DNA of 64,000 nt from Sanguinoderma infundibulare (GCA_032821775.1 JAVLRN010000002.1:2356001-2420000); one strand, 5' to 3'. Counted from the first letter of the stretch, positions 31,500-43,928 are shown. The notes: generated from the letters alone by a model not told the origin. Made by a program: numbers and translations.

Positions 31500-34060
31500 A
31501 CCAAATTATGGCTCGAGGAGTTCAGTGTGGGAGCATACCGGAATAGAATTGCACCCATTTGTCGATTGGAATAGGGTGGACGGCTGAGACAGCAGGCGAA
31601 ACCATTCAGTGTAGTACGAGCACCAGGCCATTTTCCGGCAGTTAAACACCAGCCTGAGGCGTGACGTACCTTGCACTCTGATATCATCACGATATGCGCA
31701 CATGCGCCACCTGCCCTCTCTTCGCATCTTCTCCACCCGTCCCAGGCTCAGCTTGAACCGGATGGACACCTCGTAGTTTACGTGCTCCGGTGAGTCAGAA
31801 TAAAGAACATGCCTGGGCGGGGCTCAGCCTTGCCCTCGAAGATCTGTGACATATTCTGGATAAGAGACGTCGGGGTCGTAACGTTCTCTCGTCAGAACAA
31901 GAGCTTCGTCTGCGGGTCGAGAGGAGAGAGGTGGTTCAACTGTTCACGAGCTCGCTGTAGAAGTACGTGAAGGGTCGGACGGTGACTTGCCACTCTACAA
32001 TGTCTTCCACCGCGCAAGCAGTTCTGTTCGTGACAGGAAAGGATACCCCGTAGTACGCTGTGGCGATAATGCTCTCGAACTCGACGAGCCACGGGTCGGT
32101 GCGCACAGTCCGAGGCGGGACGCGCCGGGAGCGTTCGTTGACGGGTATGGGATGAAAGCCGCGACTTTGGTCGGCCTGGGACGATGGTTTGGAAGAGCAC
32201 TTTGGAGAGCCACGTTGTCAGCTCGTCGCGAGTGGCGAGTTCGGTGAGCGGTCGACGGAAGGCGTTGGAACCAACGGCGAAGGCTTTGAAGACTGCGCTG
32301 GAGGAGATAACTGGACAGCCAAGATAGCGCGCGACTTCTTTGGGGAGTAACAGAGTATACCTGCGTTTGTTCAGTGAGGTGATAAATCTGTCATGTGAAC
32401 GGAGGAGGTAGGCAACAACGTACGTATAAATGAACTCCGTGTCGTCCTTCCAGACGCCTGTGTTCATGACGCAATTCGGGGCTGCTCCTGTTTGAGGATC
32501 TTCTCGCAGATTTGGCACGACATAGAGTATCGTGTCCATGGGCCCATGGGTGTAATCTCTGTTAGGTCACGAACGAAATTCTTGTCGACAACCACGGCGT
32601 ACTCACGGAACGTTGCTGAGCCACATTCGAATGTACCGCCTGGGGAAATCCTTTGGTCGCGTCATGTCCGCCTTGAACTGCATCTTGACTAGTTCTTCCG
32701 AAAGCCCGCCAAAGAGGAGCTCCACCTTGAGGGACACGCCCAACGTCTTGATCGCTGTTGCGGTCTCCTCGAAGAAGCGGCTACAGGCATCCCACGCGCG
32801 CAAATCGCACGGCGAGGAATACTTTGGATCATAGCGATGATTGAAGCTGTCGAAGTGACGGACAGCCTGGAATTAGTCTCCAGAAAGATTCGGATAGCCG
32901 TCTCCCCCCAGAAACAATCTGGGGTCGCCATGTTTTAGATCCTGACGAAGACATACATGTGAAACCCGAAGCTTTCGTGTCGGTGTAGAATGAAGAACAT
33001 ACGAAAAGGGTCGTGTTCGGCCGCCATTTGTTCTCGATGTGGGCTGCGATCTAAAACTAGAGTGAGCCATTGACAGGGTATTGACGGGGGAAATGCTACA
33101 TCGCCTTCCGGCATGCGTCCTGCGGTACCGTACTTCTCTCTTGCACTCATTTCCACGAGCTGTCAAACCCTGCGTGGTGGTTCCAGAGCTTCTTAGGCGG
33201 GAGGAACGCCTTGACCTCCCTGTACCAGTTCTCCTCGGATCCCTGCACGTTGCCTCTCCCGGTGGGGGAAAAGAACTCCTTCCGGATCTCGTCCACCAGC
33301 CGTTCCATGTTCTGGTCCACGTAGCCGCGCGCTTGTGCGGGCGACAAACCCGCGGGAAGGCACTTCAAATCGGCAAGCTCTGCGGGTGATTTACCATTGA
33401 GCATCTTCCTGATCGCCTCCTGCTCGAACGCGTCGCCCTCGTCGAGCCTGCGCTGGTGGTCCGCGTTCGCATACGTGAGGCCCTGACCGACTCCGGTCAT
33501 CGAGCTCCCATGCGTGTGGTCAGCGAGCATTCTTTTCGTCGATTTGACGAGGTCGACCCAGTAATCAAGGGTACGCATGATCGCGGGAACTTTTCAGCCG
33601 TAACATATAGCCAAGATGGAAGCTGCGGGATGTGGGAGAGGAGCCGTGTGCGCAAGTCTTTGATGATCCCGTGCAACCTATAGGTTCGCCTTCGAGTCTT
33701 GAGGAACTTCTAGGCGCGCTGTACCGCGCGCGCACAACTGGCATAGTCCCCGATTTCATAGAGCGCAGCGCTGAGGTTTGAGGGATAGACCGGATCGGTT
33801 CGATCGGCTTGTTCTGCCTGTCATGAAAAGAAGTCAGAACTTAACGTGTGCTTATCGTGCACAAGATGACCGCGCCTCACCTGAGCGTATAACTCTGCGG
33901 CCCAACAGGGGGGATCAGAACAGTGTTGGGTTGAAAAAGTCAAACACACCTTGCCGGCTTTCCAGCCTTGAAGTGAGCATTTCCTTTTTCCTTGTAGGTA
34001 GCAGCGGACATCGCCGTCCAACCGGTGTGGAGGTTCCCAAGAGATGATGGTTGGGGTGAG
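31500..34060 (-). pseudogene. decayed TPR/DUF4470-type (MYND-associated) protein gene
   Basis: Fragments of one family occur in order on the minus strand but in different frames. A TPR start (KEKGNAHFKAGK, then AELYAQ|AEQADRTDPVYPSNL and ALYEIGDYASCARAVQRA) ends at a TAG (33709-33711) where the family has Trp. Then come LDYWVDLVKSTKRMLADHT...PPKKLWNHHAGFDSSW, and YSSPCDLRAWDACSRFFEET...FPRRYIRMWLSNVPDYTHGPMDTI. WLVEFESIIATAYYGVSFPV is frameshifted relative to the upstream VLFQTIVPGRP, and SLIQNMSQIFEGKAEPRPGM lies out of frame with YEVSIRFKLSLGRVEKM. At least four lesions (one nonsense, three frameshifts) are visible. Intact relatives are a large expanded Agaricomycete family; DUF4470/4471 are also found in dynein-assembly factor DNAAF3. 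The family name is from memory of motifs. Confidence 0.6.
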
Positions 34061-34550
34061 AGACGGGAAGAAATAGCTTGTTCGGACGCCACTCGAATTG
34101 ATTACCAAACGAGCTAGGGCCCACTCAGTTAACTAGTATGTTTTCAATTGCCTTACTATTTGCGGTAAGGGTGCACATCGTATGCGCATCAGGACTATGC
34201 ACACTAAGCGCCCACAACGCATGGAAGAATTAAGAAAATTGGTTGAATGCTACTCTGGCAACTTATAATAGTGCTCAGTCTAGTTGCTCGGTCCTTCCAC
34301 TTGAACGACATTACGGCCTTGGAGTTCCGCTGCAAGCTGACCGAGCCCTAAATTAGTGCGTCGCAGGAATCGTGGTCAAAGGAGGATCTCCTTTCGCATA
34401 CCTTAGAGGTTCGCGTAAATCACGCGGCAGAAGCCATTGCGATGCAACAGAATTCAACCCTTTTCCAACAGTCGCCGCGAAGAGGCGACACTAGTACCCC
34501 ACTCCCGAGTCTGGTGGCCGGAGTAATCTTGGGAAAGCAACGGGCAGAGC

Positions 34551-35598
34551 CTAAAATCTGCGACCTTGCTCCACGACTGGGGCGAGACTGGGGGGCAGAA
34601 ACAGATTCTCCCGGTACCATTTGAGCTCTGTAAATATCAATTAGGTCGTGCTGGATAGGGGTACGAAGATGACAAGGTGCACCTCTGATAGAGGTTTGTA
34701 TGTCGTCGAGAGCTCTACAGGAGGATTATGAGCTGCTTAGGGGACAAAGATGGAAGGACGGGCCTGTGAACTGGTTCTTTGGGGGACTCGGCTTTGGATG
34801 TGCGGTACCAGCGCCGGGCGAGTTCCTAGAAAGTGTGAGAGATAGGCAGACGTGGAGAGGAATGGGATGACCTTGATTGACGACACATCTTGAGGCCGGT
34901 GAGTGAAGGGAGTGGGTTGTGGAACAAGATGACTGACCGACTATTCGGTAATGTAACCAGTCGAGGACGTCTGGCATATGCTCGGCAAGGAACGCTCTGT
35001 CCGTATGGACGGAATTTCCGGCCAAAACGCCGACGTGGTCTGTCGGGATCCACTTTTTGATGTAGGAGAGCACTTGGGCTTGAACGAACTGCTTGGTGTG
35101 TGGCGAGTGTAAACATGCATGGGTCAAGCCTGTCTGAGATCAAGGTGTTTTATTACGAGCATAAAGAGAGAACATGGCTGTAGACGAACTGCGCCGTGGG
35201 TGTCTCGACACCATTCATCCATGCTTTGTTATCAAGGGGAATGAATGGGAAAAGATGGGGCGAATGAAGGGTCGGGGGAACGTACTTGTCCAGGACGTCC
35301 TTGTCGGTCTTGATGACATAAGAGATGCCTTGGTCGACGGTATCGAGGTTGCCATTTGTGATCAGGACCTGGAGGGGAATAAAGAAAGTTGGATGGGCGA
35401 GGACTTGGGGAGGACACGTACTGCAATCTCGAGAATCCTATCCGTGCGGGAGTTGAGGCCGGTCATTTCGCAGTCGATCCACACCAGCGGACCTGCAGCG
35501 AAATCCAACGGCTTTGGCTCCATGGCTCGGAGTGCTCGTACGGGGGTGTAGCGAGGCCGCAGGGAGAGTGGACGAGCAGAGAGGACCGCCCTGAACAT
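34551..35598 (-). CDS. REX2: oligoribonuclease (3'-5' exoribonuclease, REX2-like)
   Basis: Eight exons: 35422-35598, 35286-35368, 35190-35223, 34938-35133, 34872-34888, 34764-34825, 34683-34714, 34551-34627 (678 nt, 225 residues). DEDD exonuclease motifs: ExoI VWIDCEMTGL (D, E), ExoII GNSVHTDRAFL (D) with LDWLHYRIVDVSSIK, and ExoIII HRALDDI (H, D). The first ~30 residues (MFRAVLSARPLSLRPRYTPVRAL) are Arg-rich and look like a mitochondrial presequence. The enzyme degrades 2-5-nt RNAs. Exon 5 is 17 nt. Intron 34715-34763 must start with GC (GCCCGT) to give the HRALDDI motif, and the total frame closes only with it. The gene is divergent from the acidic-protein gene, with a 234-nt spacer. Confidence 0.92.
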
Positions 35599-35832
35599 CC
35601 GGCGAGCGAACTCGGGCGAAGACAGGCAAAGACAAGGCGAAACCAGCCGGACCGAGTCCTCCGCATGGGCGCCAGGGAGTGCTTAGATAATGGGCGTTTG
35701 AGGGGGTGGCGGAGGTTGAGCTCACAAGTCGCGGCCTGATCACAACCACTTCCCTCGTCACCGACAGTGACCACGACGACCAACTTCGACCACGCAGAGA
35801 TCGAGCAGTCGCATTGCAGCCTCGTGTCCGCC

Positions 35833-38800
35833 ATGGCTACCCCCTTCTCCACCCCACGCTACCCCGGTGCACCCAATCCCACGCCCCGAAGCTCCTCCAA
35901 GCCACTCCGCCCCCCGATCCACAATCCTTATGACAAGTTCACCCAGCCCGAGTTCGACGCCTGGATTAACGACATCACCGGCGCGTTAAAGCGCGCTCTC
36001 GGTCGCGAAGACCCACCACCAGCCACTACCCATCATCTCGACCGCACAACCACCGACGAGGACACCGAAGCCCTCGAGGATTCCTTTGCCGACGTACGAG
36101 CTCGTCGCTTGGCCAAGGGCAAACAGCGCGCCCGCGACGACGACTTCCACCAACAAGGTCCAGTCTCACACCACTACCGTGATGAAAACGGTTGGGGCGA
36201 GACATACTCTGGCCCAGACTACACCAGTGACGGAGAGGAGGAGGAGGAGGAGGAGGAGGAGGAGGAGGGCACCGACGAGGAGGAACAAGCACCCCACAAG
36301 CGTCAACCAGAGGTCATCGACCTCCTCTCTGACGATGAAGAAGCGGACGCGGAGGAACAGGATGGCGAGGAAGACGACCAAGAGCCCATTGCTCATCCTC
36401 CACCGGCCTACAATCAAGAGGAGGATGAAGGTGGCTACGACGACGCGCTAGAGGATGAGCTCGAGGACGAAGAAGCTGCCTACAAAGCCCATTACGATGA
36501 CGAGGAGGACGATGAGGATGTTGACCACCATCCTCGCAGCAGCCCTGCCCGTGACCCATCAATGCACCAAGTCACCGAGATCTTCGACTCAGACGAGGAG
36601 CAGGAGCAGCAAGAACCGGTTGTTGACCCCCCCGCTATTCCCGCCCGCTTCCTTCGAAAGGCCAACATAGTCACCCGCGTCCATGTTAAAGTCGACGACG
36701 AGCAGGATGAAGAGGATGTCCAAGAGCAGGACCGGGACGAGGAAGAAAGCGGAGGTACGCCTACGTCCTTCCTTTATTTAATCACCATTCTTAGACCGTT
36801 TGCAGCCTTTCCTCCTCGCGCCTGCAACCAGGAAGATATCGACATCGACGACCCTTGGCGAGGCACTAGGACATATGCCCAAGACTTCTACTCTGCTGGT
36901 GATGTCCCCAGTGATGGCCTTGCACGTACTGGCGATCCACACGTCCTTCCCGCAGAAGATGAGAACGATGGTATGTTGCTTCTAGTCGTACTCTCATTCA
37001 GCCACTCATTATTGGAACCGCTACTTGAAGATTCTGCCCCACCACCTGACGTGCACGACCCCTGGGAAGGTCCCCGCACATACGCTGAAGATTTCTACTC
37101 AGGTGGCGATGTTGTTGAAGGCGCATCCCCATCTCACCTCACTCCCCGCGATGAAGGAGACTTGCTTATCCCCGGCGTCTCTCCCTGTGAGCCATCTCAC
37201 TTCCCTCCTCACGATCACGATATTGTCGACCTCGACGAGGAATGTGTATCCAACCACTCTCATGAGCGCTCCTCGCCCGAACCGCGGCCAACAACGGAAG
37301 ACGTGACTGAAGCTGTCGCAGACCCCATCGCCGAGACGGCGCGCTCCCCTTCACCCCTCTCTCCAACCCTTAGTTCGCACGTCAACTGGAATTGGCCTCC
37401 ACCCCACTCGGATCGCGTCGCTGGTCCCGGAGACCCAGCCCTTGATGAGGCCGCCATCGTCGAAATCAGCAGCGATGACGAGGACGACATCACCCCTCCC
37501 GATGAAGGTCAGCCGGAGCCTATCGTGAGGGAGGCCATGTCGGCGGACCAGATTCCCTTTGGGAGCGCGTCAGACACAACTTCTGCGTCGATGTCGTTCT
37601 CGCTTGGCTTTGATGAGCTGTACGACATGGGCTCTGCTGGGCAGTCGTTCGCAATCTTCGAACCTGTCTCGTGCGGCGACTTTGGCGACCTTCCGCCTAG
37701 CCGGAGCGAGCAGAATCAAGACCAAGACCAAGACCAAGATGCACAAGATGAGGTGGCGCCTCCGAAGGCTGTTGACGACACTCTGGACGGGACGTTGCCG
37801 GCGGAGATGACTACCGAGGACGTTATAGCTACTCAAGAGCGAGAGTACCCGCCTATGCCCATCGAAGAATCGAGTATTAAGGTCGTCGTCGAGGAGGTCG
37901 AGGAGGCGCAGGCTGAGTCATCGGCAGCGGGGGAGGAACTCGACGTGGTTTCGGTGGCTTGTGACGAGGTCGAAGTGCCGATGAGCGACTACGTGGTTGA
38001 GGAGGCCACCACGGGGGGTAGGCGTACAGAGGTATGTCATCCTTTTTTTTTTTTCATGAAGCACTTATTCATGGTTCCCAGGAACCCGAGCTGCCTGCGG
38101 CTGTAGAAGAAATTTCTGCCGAGGAACCGTCACTTACCATGCCTCCACTCTCGGTCGACACCTCAGAGATTTCCCCTGCAGATTACCCTGCCCCAGTCTC
38201 GGCTGATCCTACCGTTCCCGACCCTACTAGTATTATCCACACCCCTGCGTCCCCCGTTGATTCCATCGCATCCTCGTCTGGTGACAAGGAGCTGCCCGCC
38301 CACGCGGTTTTGCTCCCTGCGTTCCGCAAGGGTACCCACGCTCACAGTGCGAGTGGCCTGTTCACGCCGATGACAGACCGCACCTCTGGGTCTGCTACGC
38401 CGGAGCGGCTGGAAGGCAACGTGCGAACTGAGCGGGAGACGGCGGGTGCCAGGGGGGAGGTACCGGCATCGGTTGAGCAGGAAGGTGTCGCGCCAGCGGC
38501 CCCCGAGGTTGAAGGGGCTGTTGCTGACTTTGAAGTGGTTGCTGATGTAGAAGAAGCGTCAGGTGAGAAAAAAAAATCGTACCAGTGGAGGAGTTGTTGA
38601 CCGCTTTTCTCTCCTAGTTCTTGCCGTTGATGAGAATCCTACGTGGACTACTCAAGAACCTCCTGTTGTAGAGGAGACGTCGAGTGCTCACAGTCAGGAA
38701 GTTCCTGCTGTTACCGCCCCATCCCACGATGACCCGCGCGATCCCCGGGAAAAGTCACCCGCCTCGGACGCAGATGCTGATGCAGAAGGAGAAGTCGATC

Positions 38801-40707
38801 CGGACTACGCACCGTCGGAGGGAGCGGAGGACTCAATAGCTGCTGTCGCCGAAATCAATATCCCTGCTGCTACTGAGGTTGAAGATGACCCGTTCGCAAT
38901 CAAGGAGACTCTTCTTGCGGAAGGTGTGGCCAAGAATGGGGATGCGTCGTTCCTATCGCCTGTTGAAACGTATGTTACACGACATTTCATCCTTCGGCGT
39001 TGCTAATTCCGATCCTTCTATAGCGAGAGCGCTCCGGACGACGCTGCTGGCCAGGAGCCTGCTGCTGAAACGGAACCTGCCGTATCCGAATCCGGTGCAG
39101 AGGTCGAGCCTCAAGGGGAAGCACGACCACTGAAACGCAAGCGGAAGTCGCCCCCGCCAGAGTCGTCTCGAGTCACTCGTTCAAGAACGGCGAAATCTGC
39201 CGGTGCGCGGGGTGCCCTGAAAGACCCACCCCCGAAGTCGCGGAATGGGAAGGGTAAAGGCAAGCAGCGTGCGACCTCGGAGACCGATAATGAAGAGGAC
39301 GCAGCTTCAGTCGCCCACAGCCTCATGAGTGAGCGGAGCTCGATCGGATCGTCTACAGCAGCGCAGAATATGCTTCTCGAGGAAGACAGTCTAGCGTCCT
39401 CTCGCGCTTCTTCAGTGGCATCAAACGAGCTAAGCTTGTACTCCTCTGAGCCTTCTCCGACGGTCGCGCGCACCCTTTCCAGCAGGGAAAATCGCCCAGT
39501 TATTCTCCCTTTCATTCACGTGAACGGCAATTTACGACACAACCACGGCAGGCGGACTGCCATCCCTGTTGCGTCAGTCCCACCGTCAAAACGCCAGCCA
39601 TCACCGCCCCCTCCACCCTCTCCACGTGAAAGCATTGCTTCGTCTCGACAAGCTTCTGCAGAGCCTGTGCTTGCGCCTGCACCTTCTCAACCCGCCATTT
39701 CTCGACACTCTGCTGCGGGCCCGTCTACGGATTCTCCCAGGACCTCTCGCTCGAAATGCATTTACCACACGATCAGCCTACCTCTCGAAGAAACCGGACG
39801 TCGCGTTCATTTCGCCGTCCCTGGCTGCTCGTTGAGCAACACCGAACTCATGGAGGAGGAAGACATTCAAAGGCACGACGCTACGTCGAGGGAAGAGCTG
39901 CCGGCGAACATCACCCCGATCGAGAACCTCAATATCTCTGCAGAGATGTGGGCTATTCTGCGGCAGCTGACCGGTGTCGATCTCTTCCGGGAGCAGGAGG
40001 TCATATATCTTCCCCGCTCAGACGACAACATCATTGTCAAGAAGCGGCGGGCGGGCGTGAAGGCCATCCAGAGGGAGACTATCACCGCACGCACGCTTCC
40101 GGCCAAGGACATATTCCGCGCGAAGCAGACAGCGGCTAAGGTACCGCTCTCACAAGCGTCTGCGTCGACGTCTGGAGGGTCTGCTAGCGTTGCAGGGAAG
40201 CTGTCTGGGCCGGGCAGCGCTTCTGCTAGTGGCGGGTCGTTCTCTGGGAGCGATCTGAGTGAGCTCGAAGACGTAGATGAGCGTCCGAAGAAACGTATCA
40301 AGGAGTCTCATGCGGAGCCCGAGCCCGAGCCTGCACGTGGATCTGAAACCGGTGTGGACATCGATGGTCAGCCCGAGGCCAAGGTCGAGTCGCAACAGGA
40401 CGGCGAGGCGCACGAAAATGGGAAGGCTAGCACGTCGGCCAGCGCGGCGCGTCGCAACCAACCGCGGCGTGGCAGGAAGCTCAAAACCGATGCGCTTGCC
40501 TACAAGCCACAGGGAGGCGAGAGCGACGGGTCGGACGAGGATGCTGTCGAGGCACAGAAAAAGCATCGGCGCGGAAAGCGCGGCATCAAGCGCGGTAGGG
40601 TGGAGGAAAATGGGGATGGTCAAGTGGAAGGCGTTACCCCGAAGGAGCGGCCGAAACGACGCCGCCGTGGTGAGAAGGTCACGGTGGAGGCTCAGGAGGC
40701 GGCCTAG
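35833..40707 (+). CDS. large acidic nuclear-type protein of unknown function
   Basis: Six exons: 35833-36754, 36806-36970, 37031-38031, 38082-38562, 38618-38969, 39024-40707 (4605 nt, 1534 residues). The N-terminus is Pro/Ser-rich and followed by poly-Glu (residues ~134-146) and many Asp/Glu runs. Two related segments, DIDDPWRGTRTYAQDFYSAG (~residue 319) and VHDPWEGPRTYAEDFYSGG (~369), sit at the starts of consecutive exons and look like an internal duplication. An NQDQDQDQ run occurs near residue 650. The C-terminal third is basic, with many KR clusters. A conserved-looking globular block around residues 1215-1310 contains YHTISLPLEE, HFAVPGCSL, ITPIENLNISAEMW, LTGVDLFREQEVIYLP and VKAIQRETITARTLPAKDIF. 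I do not recognise the family. Nuclear localisation is inferred from composition. Confidence 0.8.
36236..36268 (+). repeat. GAG trinucleotide run coding poly-Glu
   Basis: Eleven GAG-type triplets in a row inside exon 1 of the acidic protein gene. Length polymorphism is likely at such a microsatellite. Confidence 0.9.
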
Positions 40708-40951
40708 TGAATAACCGAGACAATGGATTGTGGTGGTTTTGTGTTATCAACCAGCCAGCGGTTCTATAACTTTGTATCATAGTAGTTCATCTAGCTCCTT
40801 CAGTCCTTCCTCTTACATAACTCTACCGATTTTCCAATGTGGTCGATACCAGGAAATCGGCTGGGGGAATGAACTCTGAGGCAAACGTATTTGGGAAGTC
40901 ACTGGACGCTCATCGATTTCCCCGTTCTCCTGCATTCGCCACGTCGGTACC

Positions 40952-41480
40952 ATGACCGACACTGTCACTTCTGTCGCCTCTCACATCATGGACGTTGATG
41001 GCAATTGGGGTATCAGCAAGTTTGCAACGCCCACTGCTACCCTATCCTTCCCTAGCACCAATATTCACTTCGTGGCTCATGTCAACGATGGCAATGTTGG
41101 TAACGAGGGGTTGTCTCCCACCAATCATTGGTCTATGTACTTCGAAACCAGTATCACCTCCTCTGTGCGCGTTGAAGTGGTACCGGCGACGTTGGGAGGT
41201 CTGGGATGGTCGTCGTAGAGACTGCAGCATGTCCGCACGACACGACGGTCGCCAGGATCTTCGCGGCCATTATTGAGAAGAAGAGGAACCATATGTCTTG
41301 GCGGCAGTCGGTGAAGGATGCCGGTTCTGGTGGGCCACACTAGCATGCGACTTGGCCAACGAAGATATCATCTCGTTCAACGATGCCGACAGAGTCCAAG
41401 GCTCGCTGGTCAAGTATTGGCCCTTTCCTCGTGGCTCGCCGGCTGTGCCGAGGCCCATGGCAAACGGCACGTTCTCTTGA
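40952..41480 (+). pseudogene. decayed DUF7770-type protein gene
   Basis: Three in-order segments in different frames on the plus strand. The first runs from the ATG at 40952 through NIHFVAHVNDGN and NHWSMYFE to EVVPATL, and stops at 41216-41218. The second, GMVVVETAACPHD through IFAAIIEKKRNHMSW, is in a second frame. The third, VGEGCRFWWATLACDL through SLVKYWPFPRGSP to ANGTFS, ends at the stop 41478-41480. Together they resemble the basidiomycete DUF7770 family (GEGCRFW core, NHW near the start). The two frame changes lack intron-sized GT-AG pairs between them, so I call this a pseudogene. The family assignment rests on motif memory. Confidence 0.55.
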
Positions 41481-42059
41481 TCATCCTTGAACATATGGTA
41501 TGTCCTTGTCACGACAACTACTCCTCCGCCAAGCTCACTTTCAGTCGGATGGGCGCCGCCGTCCCATCTACACAGCTCTTTGGTGGTTTGATGTGTATGG
41601 AGCTCATTTGCACTATGCCCGATATCTGTGGCTTATGTAGAAATTTCATCTCCGTTTTATGGAATTGTTGGGTCGCTTCGTTGAACACATCGTTGTTTTC
41701 AGATGCACTCAAACGGACTCGGGGTTCGACATTCCAAACGGACAGCGCTGTTTGGCATTTGACAAGCTCGGGCGAGCACGTATTACCTTATTTTGCCTTG
41801 TCGCTATAGCCTCTCCATTCCGAATGAAACGCTGGAATTTGTGCGTAGGTTACAGGCAGAGGACTCAGCTGCGGCGTGCGTACGCCGAGGTGGGTAATTT
41901 GGATCGGTTACCTAAGCAATTCCTGCTTCAACGTGACTCGTCTGGGGAGTCCTTGCGCATTCTCTGTCTTGTAGCCGTCGCTGCGCGGTCTCAATCGCTG
42001 GTGCAGGGGCAGTCCACTAGAGAACTAGTTATTTCCAACCTGTTCCCTGAAGTTCTCAA
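41481..42059. other. intergenic region, no gene recognised
   Basis: The 41659-42063 (+) frame runs into the F-box gene start but shows no domain, and I do not call it. Confidence 0.35.
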
Positions 42060-43928
42060 ATGATCTCTGACCAAGGCCTCCCCAACGATATCTTCCTCAT
42101 CCTCTTCTCTCTTCTGGACGTGAGCGATCTCTTGCAGTGCATGCAGGCCAGTGCTTGTTCAAACAGTGAGTGGACTGCGAGTTTGCAAGGCTAACACTAC
42201 ATCCAGGTCTGTCGCCGATTCCAACGCCTGGTCGAGACGGATGCATCATTGCAATACAGAATCCAACTCGTCGCCAGCGGGATGGTCGACGGACCACCCA
42301 GCAGCCAAGGCATCGCCGTCCGGCTGCAGAACCTGCGCCAGTACAACGCTCGATTACGTGCCGGAAAGTATTCTTGTGTAGAAGACCGGTCCGTCGAGCA
42401 TGAAGAACATCCATGGGAGCGCGTGTGGTCGACGGGAGGGTCGGTCGCGTACATCGTCCGCAAAGCCGGGAGTCGCGAACTCGGGCTCTCTGTTCCACCC
42501 AGCATCGCAGGGAAATACAGTGCAATGGTCTCGCTCGTGGAGTTTGGGGCAGATGTGCTGGCAGCGACGGATTACACCCAGGATCTCCTCGTCGGAGTTG
42601 ACAAGCATATCGCTGATTGCAGGTGAGGTCATGCGCGTTCGCATTGTCGAGAGTTGTAATCGGTTCGCTGATTACTTTGCAGCGATTTCCAGATCCGTAT
42701 AGGGTCTTTGGAGAACGGAAGGCTCGGGCATCCCAGAGCACATGCCTCCATCCTTAGGACGTCAGTACTTGATCGCTACGTCGAGCATGCACCTGCGTCC
42801 GTGAATGCACTTCGGATATACTCTCAACACATCTTCCTCGTGGTATTCGTCGATGACATTGGACCCTACGAGTTCCAGGCATGGAACTGGACAACAGGAA
42901 CTCTCGTCTGGGTGAGCTCTCGCTTTGGAGACCAGTGTTATAAGATTACTTGTCTGATTCCTTCGTTTGCGACCTGCGCAGAAAACAATAATCACCGCCA
43001 TGGGAGTGCCGAGGTTTACACTCATTGACGATGCGCACATCGCGATCATTGGGAGTAGGGAGTCCCGGATCAGCGTATACTGCTTTAGCCCCCACCCGGA
43101 CCACGTCCCGTCTACCGACGTTTCAAGCGTTTTCTGCCTTCCCGGCCCTACGAAACCTTCACCGACGATCCTGAACAGAGCATTCTATTTCATTCATGAC
43201 CTCTCAGTCTCGCTCCCAACCTCTGTCCATCAATCTGAAAGCCCCGAGACGTTCTCGTTGAACCCGGACACGGCCGTGTTGGTTATTGACTTGACGACGG
43301 GGATGGGTATGGAGAGTAGGCACTACATGCTCCTTGTGCCGACGTCATTGGTTCGTGGGGCCATACAGACGACACACTCCCAAGCCATGTCTCACGCGAC
43401 GGTGGATTGGCCAGACTGGGGTCTCGGAGCTTTATTACTACACAAAGGAGACCCGGAGCCTGGAGTGCCATGGATACATCCAGTCGCACACAGACGGCCA
43501 TACGGGTCGCGGGTGCCCGTGCTGGTCTACGGAGAGGGGTCCCAGTCCACGGTCGGTCACATTCTCGTCGTGGAAACAGAGCTGCGGGCTTCCAGGCGTG
43601 CTGGCAGGCGGGTCGGTGTGGAAGATTCAGAACGGGAGGACGAGGAAAGTGGGCCGAGGGCGTCGTTGGACAAGCACATCCTTGCCGAGCTGTACGACCA
43701 TCCAATGCATCTGCCCCACACGGTGTATCGTGGTCCGGTCATCCCGATTCGCCAGGGCGTGGAGCCCGACGAACTGGTGCTGGAGGAGAGCGGGGTCTCC
43801 GTAGTGGTAATTTTGACCTCTTTTCATTATTCTCTCGACGCTGATTGCACAGTGTTACGCAGTATGCTCGACCCGACGACCACATTGACGACAGAATCTG
43901 TAGCGTCCAGACTTGGGCGTTGGATTGA
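42060..43928 (+). CDS. F-box protein
   Basis: Five exons: 42060-42146, 42207-42622, 42683-42911, 42982-43806, 43863-43928 (1623 nt, 540 residues). An N-terminal F-box (LPNDIFLILFSLLDVSDLLQ, then VCRRFQRLVETDASLQYRI) suggests an SCF substrate receptor. The next region (QLVASGMVDGPPSS and LRQYNARL) is typical of a large Agaricomycete F-box family. The remainder is hydrophobic-patterned sequence, probably beta-rich, and unrecognised. Intron 1 (42147-42206) has a GC donor (CAG|GCCAGT). A GT donor at 42166 would put VCRRFQ in the wrong frame. The C-terminus after the last intron is YARPDDHIDD...QTWALD. Confidence 0.8.
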
